Below are positions 33,276-44,495 of a stretch of 64,000 bases of DNA, piece after piece. This DNA is from Reticulitermes speratus (Eukaryota > Arthropoda > Insecta > Blattodea > Rhinotermitidae): contig JAJKFL010000039.1 of assembly GCA_021186555.1 (NCBI GenBank), positions 25,159,733 to 25,223,732 of the forward strand, given 5' to 3'. The position numbers were made by a program, and so were the translations under genes. Position 1 is the stretch's first letter. The number at the start of each line of letters is the position of its first letter. The notes beneath the pieces are model-generated. The model worked only from the letters and a program-made list of their open reading frames with translations, was not told the origin of the DNA and searched no databases.

Positions 33276-34015
33276 ATAATCCAAAACCAGTACGTCTGAG
33301 GGGCCGATAATTAGGCACTTTTTACTGACTGTAATGACTATGAATACGTGTCTAACATTGGACAGTTGAACCTTGTTGCACGATTATCTTTAATTTATTT
33401 CACTTGGGTATGATGGTTCACCGCGCGAAGTTAATGTACAGTTGAGAATGTGTGATAAGTCAGAGTACGGGCACAGCTGGGAGAGATGGCAGACAGGATT
33501 GGTGACCTCCTGACCCACGAGTCATGTCCTCTTTAGAACATATGTGCGCCGTAGAGTATACATCAGCAACTCGTAGACGGATATCATTTAAGCGAGAAAC
33601 TTCTGAAGTGAGAAATTGATCGAACCAGAACATACCGAAATTTGCTACTGGTGTTACGTCAGTTTTAGCACGTGATTTGGGCAAGATTCCAAGATGCTGA
33701 CAAATAAATGTCCGTGATACGTGATTTTGTTTCACGTGTGGAAACATTGCGTTTCTGAGAAAGAAATTAAATTTAAAAAAAAGTGATGCCATACATGTTA
33801 AGGGGCGAGGTTTATCCATTAGTTGCAATCAGCACCCAAAGTTCGGAGTTTGAGATTAATGTATGTCTTACGAGGGACAAGGGTGATACCAGTGCGGCAC
33901 GTAGGCACTTTAGTGATAAATACTGCAAGTGGCAGCAGAATATAGGAATGAATTTTTGATGGAAATTACCAAGACACTAATTAACATTACAGAGCAGTCT
34001 TTATAAACTAACAGG
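33276..34015. other. Unassigned DNA
   Basis: A 122-codon open frame on the minus strand (33460-33828) has no domain I recognise and no repeat relationship seen here. It is probably chance, but it is one of the longer frames outside repeats. Confidence 0.35.
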
Positions 34016-34016
34016 C

Positions 34017-34195
34017 CTTCAAGTCTTCGATCTCTTGGGATGTTTCGCAACTCAAATGGATAGTCTGTTACCGACGTTTCGACACAGCATGTCGGTCCCA
34101 TTTTGAAGGGTAAAATTTCCCACTGACGCTGCGCAACATACCAGAAGATCGACGCCCTCGACTGCACTGTGGCGAAAGCCTAATATCTCGCGTGA
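34017..34195. mobile_element. Foldback element, family A
   Basis: It starts tcaagtcttcgatctcttgg and carries ttaccgacgtttcgac, gtcggtcccattttgaaggg and ends gcgaaagcctaatatctcgc. The right arm's cgaaacgtcgg section is deleted. Confidence 0.65.
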
Positions 34196-34199
34196 CAGC

Positions 34200-34350
34200 C
34201 GCTCAGCTCAGCAAGATATTCGAATGTTCATTACCGTTCACACAAGTTTCCCGATCAAAACTTTGTATGCATTTCTCATGACTTCACTTCGTGTTCTATG
34301 CCTCATCCTTCTCATCCTTTTGATATGATCACTTTTAATAATGTCCAGCT
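34200..34350 (-). mobile_element. LINE fragment, antisense, decayed
   Basis: The words gaatgttcattaccgttcac, then tatgcatttctcatgactt and catccttctcatccttttga, resemble the antisense LINE copies (gttcattaccgtgttcacaa, then ctctcatcctcatgatgtga at 7.76 kb), with the middle deleted. Confidence 0.5.
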
Positions 34351-35095
34351 ACACACAAGAAATTGGGTTTTTGAGATCACCATGTCGTTTCTTTAAGACT
34401 CATTTCAACTTCTGAGACATTTGTCCGACTTCTCCGAAACTTGGTATGAGCATTATGCTGTTGGAAGACATTCCAAAAGCATATTTTTAGGCTCATAGAA
34501 TTATTAATAACAACATGTCGGACGAGCAGACTTGTAAAGAGGGAAATAACACTAGTGCCACTTGCATTTGGACCCTAAAATGACGTATGGTAACATACCT
34601 TGGAGGAATAATGCAACTTTTCCTACGTAAACATTTTTGTGGAATATACAGCCATATTGCAGCGGTGCAAGTATTTTATCTTTCCTTCGTTGTGATGACT
34701 GTAATCCATGGAACATCCGAAACAGGCATGTGAAATTTGGTATGAAGGTGGATCGTCGAAGTACATACGCACTATACCTAATCAAAATATTTGTATGTCA
34801 GCATTAGAAGCGTGCAGAGGACGCGAAAGTTTGAAGTTGATTCCGGCAAATTTAACGTGCTATACATAATGCGCACTTAAGTGGTAAGTGCTTCATAAAA
34901 ACAAACTGAAACAACAGTAATTATACATGTCACTGTAAAACTATGCAGCAGGAATGTAGGCTTTGAATTCTGTTCGGAAGTCTTCGTTCTTATTTGGGGG
35001 GGGGGGGGGGGGGTAAGACTGTGATTGTCACTGGACCCACTGCCCATCCCTTCGAGGCAGATAATGGATATGGAGTAGTTGTGAAATAGTAATGG
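34351..35095. other. Unassigned DNA with an 18-base G-run
   Basis: The words ctccgaaacttggtatgagc (near 34434) are typical of repeat DNA but cannot be assigned. A G-run occupies 34996-35013. Confidence 0.4.
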
Positions 35096-35099
35096 GAAG

Positions 35100-35292
35100 G
35101 GCTAAGCGCTAGGAGAAAATCCTGTCCATTGGCCACTTTGCCCAGAACAAATCCCACCTGGACTGCCCTGGGATTGAATCATGGCATTTGCAATGAGAAG
35201 CCGGCGACCGATCGCCTGAGCAATAACACCGCCAACGTCTGCTTCCACCGCAACTAAGAGCACAAACCCACTTTGCGGCACCATGTGACGTC
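35100..35292 (-). mobile_element. tRNA-derived SINE, family 2, antisense
   Basis: On the minus strand: gctcaggcgatcggtcgccg as a decayed A-box region, gattcaatcccagggcag as a decayed B box, then gtgggatttgttctgggcaa and tggccaatggacaggatttt. It matches the family 2 copies at 42.4 and 44.7 kb in order. Confidence 0.65.
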
Positions 35293-36018
35293 ACAATAAA
35301 CCAATACATCGCAGACAGAGGGTGTCGATTACGACAAATGGAACCTTGCTTTAGGTCGGGACGGCTGCTAAGGGTTACGAATGAAGGCGCTGTGGAAATA
35401 TCGCCCCCGAAATTGATTTTAGGTTCTCTGCAACTCTGTGTACTGTTCCGCTAGTGCAGTAAAGCCACGTGACTGCCACACGAAGCGGCTGCAGCGTCAG
35501 GCGCAGTCGCTGCAGCAACAGCATTTAAATTCGCGTGGGTCCGTCACTGCGGCCACTGGACAATGTCGCATGCGTCCACCGCAGCGACTCTTCTTGGGAC
35601 CAGCGAGTAATTTGTACGCATTCTTGTGATAAACACATTTCGTTTTCTTTCGCTAATGAGTGATAAATGTTTACTCGTGACGAGGAAATGAAACTTGTTG
35701 AGTGTGTATCATATAGACGTAATAAATGTTTTGAAAGTAAATTACGCGAAGAACAAAATGGATTCGTAAGAGGGCGCTATGTAATTACCTGTTTTACCCC
35801 ACTTGTTTAAGAAAGTATTACAGGCTTATAAGATCTCCAAGCTGCCCGGATGAGCGTTCTTCCACCTTTTGAATGATTTGACCGATGTTCACCAAACTTG
35901 ACATCAGAGTTGATCAGTTGCAGCCCGTCCCAATGTCCTACTTTTGTCAGTTTCCTACAATCAGTAGTAACCACGTCGTGGGCACGCGAACATAAGTGAT
36001 GGGAGCGTCACTTAATTA
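35293..36018. other. Unassigned DNA
   Basis: The part at 35450-35600 is rich in CAG/CTG-like words (gctgcagcaacagcat), but I see no exon. Near 35875-35920 is atttgaccgatgttcaccaa, a repeat-like word. Confidence 0.4.
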
Positions 36019-36021
36019 ATT

Positions 36022-36310
36022 TAGGTAAAGAGGTAAAAGTTCTCCGTGTCAACGCCTTGAAGGTATATAGGGAGAGTTGAGGTATAGCTCCACTCATTCT
36101 AGATGGAGGTGAGTGGTGAACTTCACGTCTCGGCCTCTTTATTACCGGGAAAGAACCACGTACCCATTGAATAGAAGGCTAGGTGGACCCCAGAGCCGGT
36201 CTGGACGTTTTGGAGAAGATAAATTTCTTGCCTCTAACGAGATTCTAACCCCGGACCCTCCAGTCAGTAGCCTAGTCGCCATACCGACTGCGCGACTACG
36301 GCCCCCTTAA
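36022..36310 (-). mobile_element. SINE, family 3, antisense
   Basis: It starts taggtaaagaggtaaaag (tail), then gagttgaggtatagctccac, ggaggtgagtggtgaacttc, acccattgaatagaaggcta and cctctaacgagattctaacc. The last is the reverse of the B-box region. The element ends ccgactgcgcgactacggcc. Confidence 0.7.
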
Positions 36311-38735
36311 TTAATGTAGGGCCCTGAAATTATGTGCGCTATTTATTACCCGAAAAAGTGTACAACTCTTACGAAGGTTTCGTTTTGTAGAATGTAGAAT
36401 AGCAATATGACACCTGTGCGAAAACTTTGTGTAGCGCTCGGCTTGTATGTGAGAGCCAATGAATCATCGAAGCGAGGGATGCCAAATCTTGTGACTGATC
36501 ATAAACATACCTGGCACACTGTGTACGAAACGTCGTTTGTAATTCAGCAGTTAACAACACAAAGAATATGGGAAGCTTTGAGGTTATGTTCCACAAGCTG
36601 AATGTACACAGTTTGTACTGAAGGGTCACTGAGTACTAAGTTGTTGAGAAAATAACATAGCAAAAATAGAAATAATAGAACATTCACAGCTTCCACACGC
36701 AGCCTTAGTGTAGCCAGGCCTCTATTCGAACCGGGGACCTTTCTAGTATAATTTTAGGCGTACCGTTACAATAACACGTGCAGTATCCACTTCAAGATGT
36801 TACTAAAACTGTCGACCCAAATTTTGCGTTAATAAACGCTAGCGACCAAGGATCTCTTTTTGTGACCGTCTTTGATTTAGACTATCACAAAACTGGCAAG
36901 TATTCACCTGCACATTCGTGTTATTTGGTTATTTTTTCTGTGTGTCTGACTTGTAAGTCATATTCTTAGTGCGAGTTGGACGTGAAAGCCGTAAAATGAC
37001 CCGCCCACTCCAACATGTCGGAGCCCGCATTAAAACATTATCTACAACACGCGTCCGTCTGTCCATTCGTCTCACTTCTTAGTCTCCAGCGCAATTACAT
37101 TGCTATATAAAGGCGCAAAGACAGACCTGATGGGCGTTTTTCTGCAAATTTAATGAAAGTGGCGACAAGATATATCAACAGCGTCCACGTTGATTCTTCA
37201 CAAGATGCCTTAAGAGCAAAAAAATCGTTGATGCGTTATAAAAAAAATTAGGCGGGAACACGCAGTTCTAACCGCAATAACGACAATATGTCGCCGAAAA
37301 TCGGGATGTCTTCTCTTATTAATGAAACCAAGTCACGCACATGAACGCAGACACTCCAACAGCTACTTGAAGACGTTATTTCTTGTGGGTACATAGCGTC
37401 CGTCAGCTCGTCCCCTCATCCTTACATTATGTCAGGATGCACCGACGGGGTCTGCACTATGGATATCTGTCTCCCCCGACTGACTGGCTGGCTGCTTTTA
37501 GCTTAAACCACTCAATAGGAATGGGAAACGTTACTGTAAATTTCTCAGTACTTGAAGAACTATCAAACGATACTGAAGACGAAAATTTTGTTCCTGACAG
37601 CGTGTGTCGTAGCCGTACCACTGTCGCAGTATGAATAGTTCAAACCGTGCTTTACGTTTCTTTAACCGCAGATGTGGATGTCATTCGGTTCTCTCAAATG
37701 TGCTGTAATTGAATGAAAACGTAATGAAAAACTGAGTGAAGCCGGTGACGGGAGTTGATTTGTTCTCTGTCATGTTTCTGTGGTGAGTAGTTTCAGTTAC
37801 ACTGTAAGAAAATGTGCCGTGTTGCAAGAATGGTAATGCGTACTGCGACTGAAGGGGGCAGGGCTCGTGTGTACCCCACTTAGGAGTACAGAATTTAAAT
37901 ATGACGATTATCTTGAGCCTACATTCCTCGCATATCTTCACGCTCATGTTGTGCAAACAGTACCAGCTATTCGTAAGTGAAAAAAAAGGAGATTGTTTGA
38001 AATTTAGTTTTCTTTTTGAGTTTTAATCCTATACCGACATTGCAGCAATATTTCTTTATACTGCTGTTCAAATAGCTTAATATTTGTGGGTCAGTTAAGC
38101 TATTGTGGGCTAGCTTTGGAAGCTGGTTACCGTTTGTAACATTTCGAATATGAGGAAATGTAGTTCCAATTTCAGAATGACATATTTAAAACAAATTTTG
38201 ATATCTGTTCCGTAAGTTGAGAAATTTTTGTACCCCTTCCCCCCGTTTTTGTAACCAGGAGAGATGAAGTAGAGCTTTAATTGCTGCCGAGTGGTGAATA
38301 TTAAAGAAGTTCTTTATTTTATATAGTTAAAGTAGTACAGACAAGGAGGAAGTGTTGAACGTGATAGAGAAGAAAACATATATTCAAAATTTTGATGAGG
38401 TAAACTCAGAAAACCTCATTTGAAATACAGCAATGGGTGAATAGTGTGGAGAGGAATGTTAGGTCAATGTAACGAGCAGGTCTGTGTAAACTGGATGCCG
38501 TTTTCAGTGTTCGTTCTTGTGGGGGTCCAGCAATAGGCCTACGGGCCTTCCTTGGTGAATGGATATGCTGAGTGGCTGGCAGCCTTATGTCCAATTTACT
38601 TGTTACTAGAAACATAAAAAAGGTCAGTCAGCAGAAGACAATGACGAGTCTTTCGGAACCGTCGCTAAAGTTTGACACTGAATGACTTCGCCACAAGCCT
38701 TTCTCAGCCTGTAAGATGCGGAACGTCCAGTGCAT
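36311..38735. other. Unassigned DNA
   Basis: The part 37010-37400 (gtccgtctgtccattcgtct, ttctgcaaatttaatgaaag) has repeat-like character but no visible partner. Open frames at 36369-36629 (minus), 37383-37634 and 37681-37956 (minus) have no recognised domain. No exon is supported. Confidence 0.35.
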
Positions 38736-38737
38736 GT

Positions 38738-38780
38738 TTAAACACCACGCCATATGGGCGTGGAGGTAGAATTCCACATG
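38738..38780 (+). mobile_element. SINE family 3 tail fragment
   Basis: The words gtttaaacaccacgccatat and gggcgtggaggtagaattcc resemble the SINE ends at 9.06 kb. It directly precedes a microsatellite. Confidence 0.3.
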
Positions 38781-38788
38781 TTTCCAAC

Positions 38789-38827
<39 letters not shown>
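38789..38827. repeat. (GTA)n microsatellite, 13 units
   Basis: A pure gta run. Valine and tyrosine/threonine runs in overlapping frames come from it. Confidence 0.95.
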
Positions 38828-39300
38828 TACGAAAGAAGTGTGGATGGTGGTACCGGTAGTAGTGGCGGTGGAACAGAATTTGCCGTGGTGGGTATGGTAT
38901 AAGAAGAACAACAGCAAAAAGAAAAAAGTTTCAGACATGGGCGGGAAAGAATAATGACAAAGAAAAGTAGCATATTCCTAGAAGGAGAAGCTAAGCATAT
39001 GAAATGTTTCATTGTCATGGCCATATACCCTGTGTATTTACGTTGCTCGAGTGTCATATTATGCGGAACGTTGACTGGTCAGTCTCCCGTGCAAGAGAAC
39101 GGGACAACATACTTAACAGATTAACCGACTTACCCTATCGCGTGGAACAAGGACTGCCAGTTCCGAAGGACTGAAATCTTGAGCTGTGCAAGAAGTGCCG
39201 TAGAGTGTTGAAGCGTTCATGCGAATTTTGAAGAATGAACTTCAATTTAAACAAGAAAAAAGCGTGTATGATCCAACAGGTTGACTTCACCATAACCATA
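38828..39300. other. Unassigned DNA
   Basis: No feature could be supported. Confidence 0.4.
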
Positions 39301-39304
39301 AGAT

Positions 39305-39475
39305 TTGCATAGGTAGACGCCCAGTTCGAATCCCGACCGGATCAACGACTATCCTGACAGATTTTTCGCCGTTTTCTCAGTATCTGCAAGCACTTCAGTT
39401 AGGTCGCGGCCGCTTCCTTCCAAATCCTCCCAAGTCATCGTTTTCCCCTTTCTACGCTATATAGCTTAGACACTG
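39305..39475 (+). mobile_element. tRNA-headed SINE, family 4
   Basis: The B-box region cgcccagttcgaatcccgac (39319-39338) is followed by ttttcgccgttttctcag and gtcgcggccgcttccttcca, then tcccaagtcatcg. Compare 28.0-28.24 kb. Confidence 0.6.
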
Positions 39476-39499
39476 AACGTTTCGTAATATATACAAAAG

Positions 39500-39960
39500 A
39501 TAATCGGTTAGTGTAGCGGTAACGCTGTAGACTTGTCTACGGGAAATACACGATTCCAATCTCACCTAGGTCACAGACCGTCCTGAGTGGCTTTTCGCAT
39601 TTTTTCTGACCCCTCCAGGCAAATTCTGGGATAGTAGCAATGCAATGGCACATGTGTAGAAAACAGTTTTCGTCTTTCGGCTGAATGGACGAGCCCATGT
39701 ATTTCGGCAGGGGTTGACTGAGGGTGTTGTTGCTGGAGAGGCTTTTTTCCGCACTCAGTTTAACGTTACTGTCTAACCCATTCCATCTGTTTTTTCCCTT
39801 CAATTTCCCTCCGTTTGTTTCTGCGCGCTGTCACATAGTATACGTAGTCTATCGTGACTAGGCCATGACCGATTCCTTCGAAATTCTTTCCAATTCATAC
39901 TTAACAATCATCCCACTATCCACACTGTATGGTCTGAGATGCTGGCAGACTCGTGAAAAG
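39500..39960 (+). mobile_element. SINE, one or two nested copies
   Basis: The head is aatcggttagtgtagcggta (A-box-like), with cacgattccaatctcaccta as a weak B box. The body has gagtggcttttcgcattttt and ctgacccctccaggcaaatt. At 39835-39960 a further segment, actaggccatgaccgattcc and ctttccaattcatacttaac, matches the family 4 body. Confidence 0.5.
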
Positions 39961-40067
39961 TAATCTCAGGTTACATTCGCCCAACTTTAGAGCAATTCGC
40001 CGATAACATAACAATCTAAATTCTTTGAATATGCGTAAATTTGCGACGGGTGCAATCTACCGTTAGG

Positions 40068-40284
40068 CCGGTCCCCTGGGACCCTGAGATTGTGGGTTCG
40101 AATCCCGCCGGGGGCATGGATGTCTGTATGTTGTGGGTGTTGTGTGTTGTCAGGTAGAGGTCTCTTCGTCGGGCCGATCCCTCGTCCAGAGGAGTCCTAC
40201 CGAGTGTGGTGTGTCTGAGTGTGATCTCGAAATCTCGACAGTGAGGCCTAGACCCACTAGAGCTGTCGAGCCAGGGGGGGGGGG
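40068..40284 (+). mobile_element. tRNA-derived SINE, family 1, poly-G tail
   Basis: It has gagattgtgggttcgaatcc (B box) and cgccgggggcatggatgtct, then the body to agctgtcgagcca, and a run of 11 G at 40274-40284. The A-box half is truncated. Confidence 0.8.
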
Positions 40285-40825
40285 AGCGTAACCACCTGCC
40301 GTTATATGCGTTTATTGTACGGGTTTACCGTGAATAACGGATGTAACTAAGTTCCCAGTGGCATAAATGTAAGCACATCTTCCCATGAAATCTCTGGCTG
40401 TCCGATACAGGACACACAGTTGATTGGGTGACCTTCGTCCGACAAGGTACCGCACTTGCTTGTGAACGCGAGCGGGGAAAATTTAGCTATCATCGAAATG
40501 GGATCTCAAACCATCCGCAGGGTTTCGCGGAACACAGTTCTAGAAACACTGAGATAATGAATTGGGTGTATCGACTTTAAGTGGAGAACGCCATGCTGTT
40601 ACGTTCCGCTAAAAACTCTCATATTTATGGTTCACTAATGCACGCTGCGAGTGGAATCGACTTGTTCCTGCTGCCCCGCCAAGGGTAACGCTTCAGTTGC
40701 AGTGCAAGGCAAATATGTGAAGCTGATAAGTGTTTGTTCGCAGTAAGTACTGCCTGCCGGCGGCTGTCTCCACTGCCCCATCAAACAACACCCACAACTA
40801 AACTTCAATTAAATGTTGTACTATG
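40285..40825. other. Unassigned DNA
   Basis: No feature could be supported. Confidence 0.4.
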
Positions 40826-40827
40826 AT

Positions 40828-40925
40828 GCGGTCTTAAGCTGGTTCCGCCTTCGGGTCGCTGGTTCGAATCTCGGACAGGGCATGGTTTGTGCGTCTTCTT
40901 CATAAGCATCATTCGTTCTATTCGC
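40828..40925 (+). mobile_element. tRNA-like SINE head fragment
   Basis: The word tcgctggttcgaatctcg at 40855-40872 is a good B box, with gcggtcttaagctggttccg before it. The downstream text (catggtttgtgcgtcttctt) does not fit a tRNA. Confidence 0.45.
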
Positions 40926-40943
40926 CATCATAAGCCCCTAAAT

Positions 40944-41117
40944 CAGGGGCGTCTAACCTTTTTTTGGTAAAGGGTCACAACTGTTATTTGGGCTGGTTCG
41001 CGGGCCGCACGTGTAAAAATCACAGTAAGTGGTATATCTAACCTCCTAAATTCTGTAATTCTTTGTACCCGCGGGCCGCTTAATATAACCTGGTGGGCCG
41101 CTAATTGGACATCCATG
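40944..41117. mobile_element. 174-bp hAT-like MITE
   Basis: The ends are caggggcgt and (reverse complement) catggatgt. It is flanked by ccctaaat (40936-40943) and ccctaaac (41118-41125), an 8-bp target duplication with one mismatch. Eight-bp duplications and CAGGG-type ends are usual for hAT elements. Inner words are ggttcgcgggccgcacgtgt and tacccgcgggccgcttaata. No transposase. Confidence 0.75.
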
Positions 41118-41249
41118 CCCTAAACACTATGGAACATTCGCAAAATAATTTGTTTATATCGCCATTACACACTAAATGGAAGGCTTAAACCGTGGAATGA
41201 AGTGTAGTGCTGTGTGAAGATTCAGGTGTTCAGGCACCCACCTGGTTAG

Positions 41250-41425
41250 TAATTTCCCCCTCCTTTCATGGAATCCGAAGGTTTATTTTCGTAATCATAA
41301 AGTACCGCACCGGACCATATCCTGAGCCAGACGAATCCAGTCTAAACCTCACACTTCCCATCTTCAATATTCATTTCACTTTAAGGTTACCCGTCAGATT
41401 ATGCCCAGGACTCCAAAGTGTCTGT
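41250..41425 (-). mobile_element. LINE fragment, antisense
   Basis: The words catggaatccgaaggtttat, ccatatcctgagccagacga and atccagtctaaacctcac match the antisense LINE order. A C-run (41438-41450) follows. Confidence 0.6.
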
Positions 41426-42415
41426 TATCAAGTTACACCCCCCCCCCCCCAAACCCGCCTCATTTCAACAGTCGCCTTTCCTGTCGTCCATTGTGTGCAG
41501 CGTTCTTCAAAATGCTGGGTTTAATCAATCTTGCATAACTCTTGGGAAGAGTTGCACGACAGAGAATTTAATAAAGACATGTGAAATGTTTTTTAGACTT
41601 GGTATTAGAACTTTTCAATAGCTGGTCAGAACTTTCCCTCATTTTACTGCACCCGACGTTTCATTAGTGTTCACGAGAGTCCGCACAACCCAGAGACACT
41701 GTGTAAAATTGCGCATTATGCTAGGTTATTTTACTCGTATTATGAAAGATGTTAGGTCCACCACACACAAGACTGGAAGATCAACCCTTACTCTCTTTCC
41801 TGGACAGTATATGAACCATTTATAGCTACCTTCCATACCTGTAGACCTTATCAATCTGCAGCCTTTGTGACAAGGGACACATATACCAGAATTCTTAAGT
41901 CTCTGTTAATCATACCGAGAGCAAACAAAGCCAGTAATGAGCGGCACAGCAGGTACGGAGCTGTTACTGCGTTAACCGTATATACCTTTTGTTGTCGTTC
42001 GTACCTAGCATTCCTAATTGATCGTTGCTCCCAAGCTGTGACATTAAAGCACACACACACTGTAAGCTATATAACTATTTCTTTGACGACGATGGCCGTT
42101 CTACGCATTGCGCCATAAACCACAGGCCTGTACAGTTTAAACTTTTCTAAGGCCGCGACGGCTGTTTAGGAGTAAATTTGCTGGTTATAGACAGCATTCA
42201 TGAGCTGCAGGAATAGACAGCGGATCGTCGGTGTCAGGATACTGAGGAGAACATTTCAACAGAACAAAGAGGATGCAACAGGAGACAGGAGGGAAAGGCG
42301 CTTAATAATTGTCACCCTGCAGCGTATATTAATAAAGCTATCCCGTTACAGGCTTGGTCAGGCTTTTAGGGCTCCAGGAGGTTGTGCCTCCCAGAATATA
42401 TAGAAAATCGGCATG
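41426..42415. other. Unassigned DNA with small LINE scraps
   Basis: At 41640-41690 ttttactgcacccgacgttt and cattagtgttcacgagagtc look like a second worn antisense LINE end. The remainder shows nothing. Frames at 41851-42118 on both strands are unrecognised. Confidence 0.4.
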
Positions 42416-42420
42416 TGAAG

Positions 42421-42715
42421 GTGGCAAGGTTGTGTCAGCCCTACGCACCGGCCAGGCTCAGGCGGTTATTCGCCGGCCTCCCACCGCGGAAGCCTGGGTT
42501 CGATCCCTGGGCAGTCTGTGTGGGATTTGTGGTGGACAAAGTGGCACTGGGACAGGTTTTTCGCCGAGTACTTCAGTTTTCCCCTGTCAGTTTCATTCCA
42601 TCGGTGCTCCATTACTTGAAAAAATGAAAAAAAAAAACTAATGCCCTTCATCTTCATCACAGGGTTGCACAATAAGCCTCAAGGCTGCGGTGCGTCCGTA
42701 GCATTTGCTGCGGGG
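42421..42715 (+). mobile_element. tRNA-derived SINE, family 2
   Basis: The head has gctcaggcggttattcgccg (A-box region) and gcctgggttcgatccctggg (B box). The body has gtgggatttgtggtggacaa, agtggcactgggacaggttt and atcggtgctccattacttg. An A-rich stretch is followed by a distinct end block, cacagggttgcacaataagc. It is about 80-85% like the copy at 44.68 kb by eye. Confidence 0.85.
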
Positions 42716-43410
42716 CCCTTCTCCACACACACACACACCACACAAATACCGTTGAGAGAATATTACGCCTGGCTTTCGGAATTTGGTTGCTTGTTTGAAG
42801 AACGAGTTTCATCTAACAAGTATTTAACAACTGATTTTCTGTCTTGTATTGAACACTGCGTCTTCATTGCAAGGGACTGTCGGCGAATGCTGTGTAGGGA
42901 AATAATTGTTGTTTAATTTGGGAATCACACACAACAAATAAACTGTAGGGAAAAAACAGAGATTTCAAATGCTGAAACAAGTGGTATTTGTAATTACCAC
43001 TTTTCCTTAGAGGGTTGAGAGCCACTTTATTGAAGGGCCTAAATGATCTTTTTACATATATCGTTTGGGTCCTTGGACAGATTTTGATTAAACTAAGCCA
43101 CTTCTGTTATTCCAGAATTATCGTATGTATCAGTCACTATAATGTAAGACCCACATTATATAGGCAACTCAATGCACTTAGGGTGTATCTAAGTTAAGTA
43201 TACGGTTCTTATGATAACACGGGCCATCATTAAATATTATAGATGTCCACAAAATACACGTTATATCCCATGCGAATTTGCACATCGGGCAGACTAAGCA
43301 CAAGAAGATGGGCACGAAGGCGTTATACGAGCTTCTGCGAACGTACTGTGGTATGTCTGAAATGATTTCCATTTAATACAGCATTGCATATAACTATACA
43401 GTCGTAAAAA
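42716..43410. other. Unassigned AT-rich DNA
   Basis: There is a short (AC)n run at 42723-42738. No exon is supported. Confidence 0.4.
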
Positions 43411-43414
43411 GTAC

Positions 43415-43550
43415 AGGTAAATATGTCCCTATGCACGCCATTAAGGCGTATGTGTAAGTGGCTTCGGCCGCTTTACCTCTCGGGATATCTCTTGCCCCTG
43501 CCAGACGTCCAGCCCGTAACCTAGTCGTCCTACTACGCTAGCCCTGCTCT
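43415..43550 (-). mobile_element. SINE family 3, antisense fragment
   Basis: The words ccctatgcacgccattaagg, cggccgctttacctctcggg and cttgcccctgccagacgtcc are a shortened family 3 copy. Confidence 0.45.
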
Positions 43551-43685
43551 ACTGATATAGTCAGTGTCCTTGATGTGTCACACCGACGGATGCATTTGCC
43601 ATTAGTCACCAGCCATGAAGTTTCGGTAATGTGTCATCTGTGGCACTGGCACGCGTACTGATGCACATTTGTTCTCTTGTTGCAG

Positions 43686-43731
43686 GTTACCACAGCTTGC
43701 CGTCTCAGCGAAGTTGTTGTGTCTCCTGATG
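43686..43731 (+). CDS. FGF-like gene, short leader exon (46 nt)
   Basis: This exon is bounded by a strong acceptor (gttctcttgttgcag before 43686, with a possible branch point at tactgat) and a consensus donor (g|gtaagtc at 43732). Its length is 46 nt. To join the next exon (44496) in the FGF frame it must be entered in phase 2, and in that frame it is open for 15 codons: LPQLAVSAKLLCLLM. With the next codons VVICGAVPS it makes one unbroken hydrophobic stretch after a lysine, as in a signal peptide core, fitting a secreted growth factor. The phase means a start codon further upstream, which I could not find; alternatively translation begins at the ATG that ends this exon, giving a very short leader. 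The intron between is 764 bp. Exon boundaries are inferred from splice signals only. Confidence 0.55.
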
Positions 43732-44495
43732 GTAAGTCAGCTTACGTCACGCTATTCATATACAGTGTGTTCTTTTTATCGTGTCCCTGAGCACGGCAGC
43801 GTGATCACATAGGAAGTATGCGTCCGCCAGGCCATCCCGTGACAGCGGTCGTACTGGGGACACCATAAAAGGTAACGCCATGTCAAGAAGAGCGGATAAT
43901 GACATTCTTCGGGTTTAAAACAGACCGATACAAGCTTCAACATTCGGCAGACGATTGGTAGGTTTGTGGTCGATCTGATAATGCTATATCGGCTGCATCG
44001 GTAGTGTGGTGTAATGGGAGGAGGGAGTAACGTAGAGTGATGAATTCGGAATTGCATGGGCGAGAGGGATCTGTGTTGCAAGCAATTTATATGGAAGGTG
44101 ACATATACCGAAGTGTTTGCGAATTTACGACCTGTCCATGAGGCATGCGTGTTGTGCAGTGAATGCAATTTTGTTTCCACCATCCAGTCTACATTTCCAG
44201 CTCATAAGTTATTTGTTCAACCTAAGAGTGATAAGCGAACTGTGAACTTTACGGAAGTCCACATTATGCGTTACCTCTTCGGTATATTTCACGCATTAAG
44301 TCTTGAGCTCTGAAATTATTTACTTTATATGGGAAATGAATAACAGTTTATTCTTTTAAGAGCTTTTACACAAAATGTATAAAATTAATGCATAATCAGG
44401 ATGTTCTTTGCCATTCGGGTTTATTTGAACGCTGTGGAGCTAATTTAATGTTTGTGTCTGTGTACACTGTGCATGAAGGCCTGGTGTGTCGGCAG

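Noticed and set aside
33460-33828. 122-codon minus-strand open frame outside clear repeats
   Set aside because: No recognisable domain, no good acceptor or donor at fitting positions, and ordinary AT-rich codon content. Kept only as unassigned DNA.
34996-35013. G-run as a candidate G-quadruplex or functional site
   Set aside because: It is a plain homopolymer with no pattern of separated G tracts, and nothing near it suggests a function.
38704-39057. Minus-strand frame with threonine or tyrosine runs
   Set aside because: It translates the (GTA)n microsatellite and has no other protein character.
43686-43731. Reading the short exon in phase 0 (VTTACRLSEVVVSPD)
   Set aside because: That frame cannot join the FGF frame at 44496 without a shift, whereas the phase-2 frame joins cleanly and gives a signal-peptide-like stretch.
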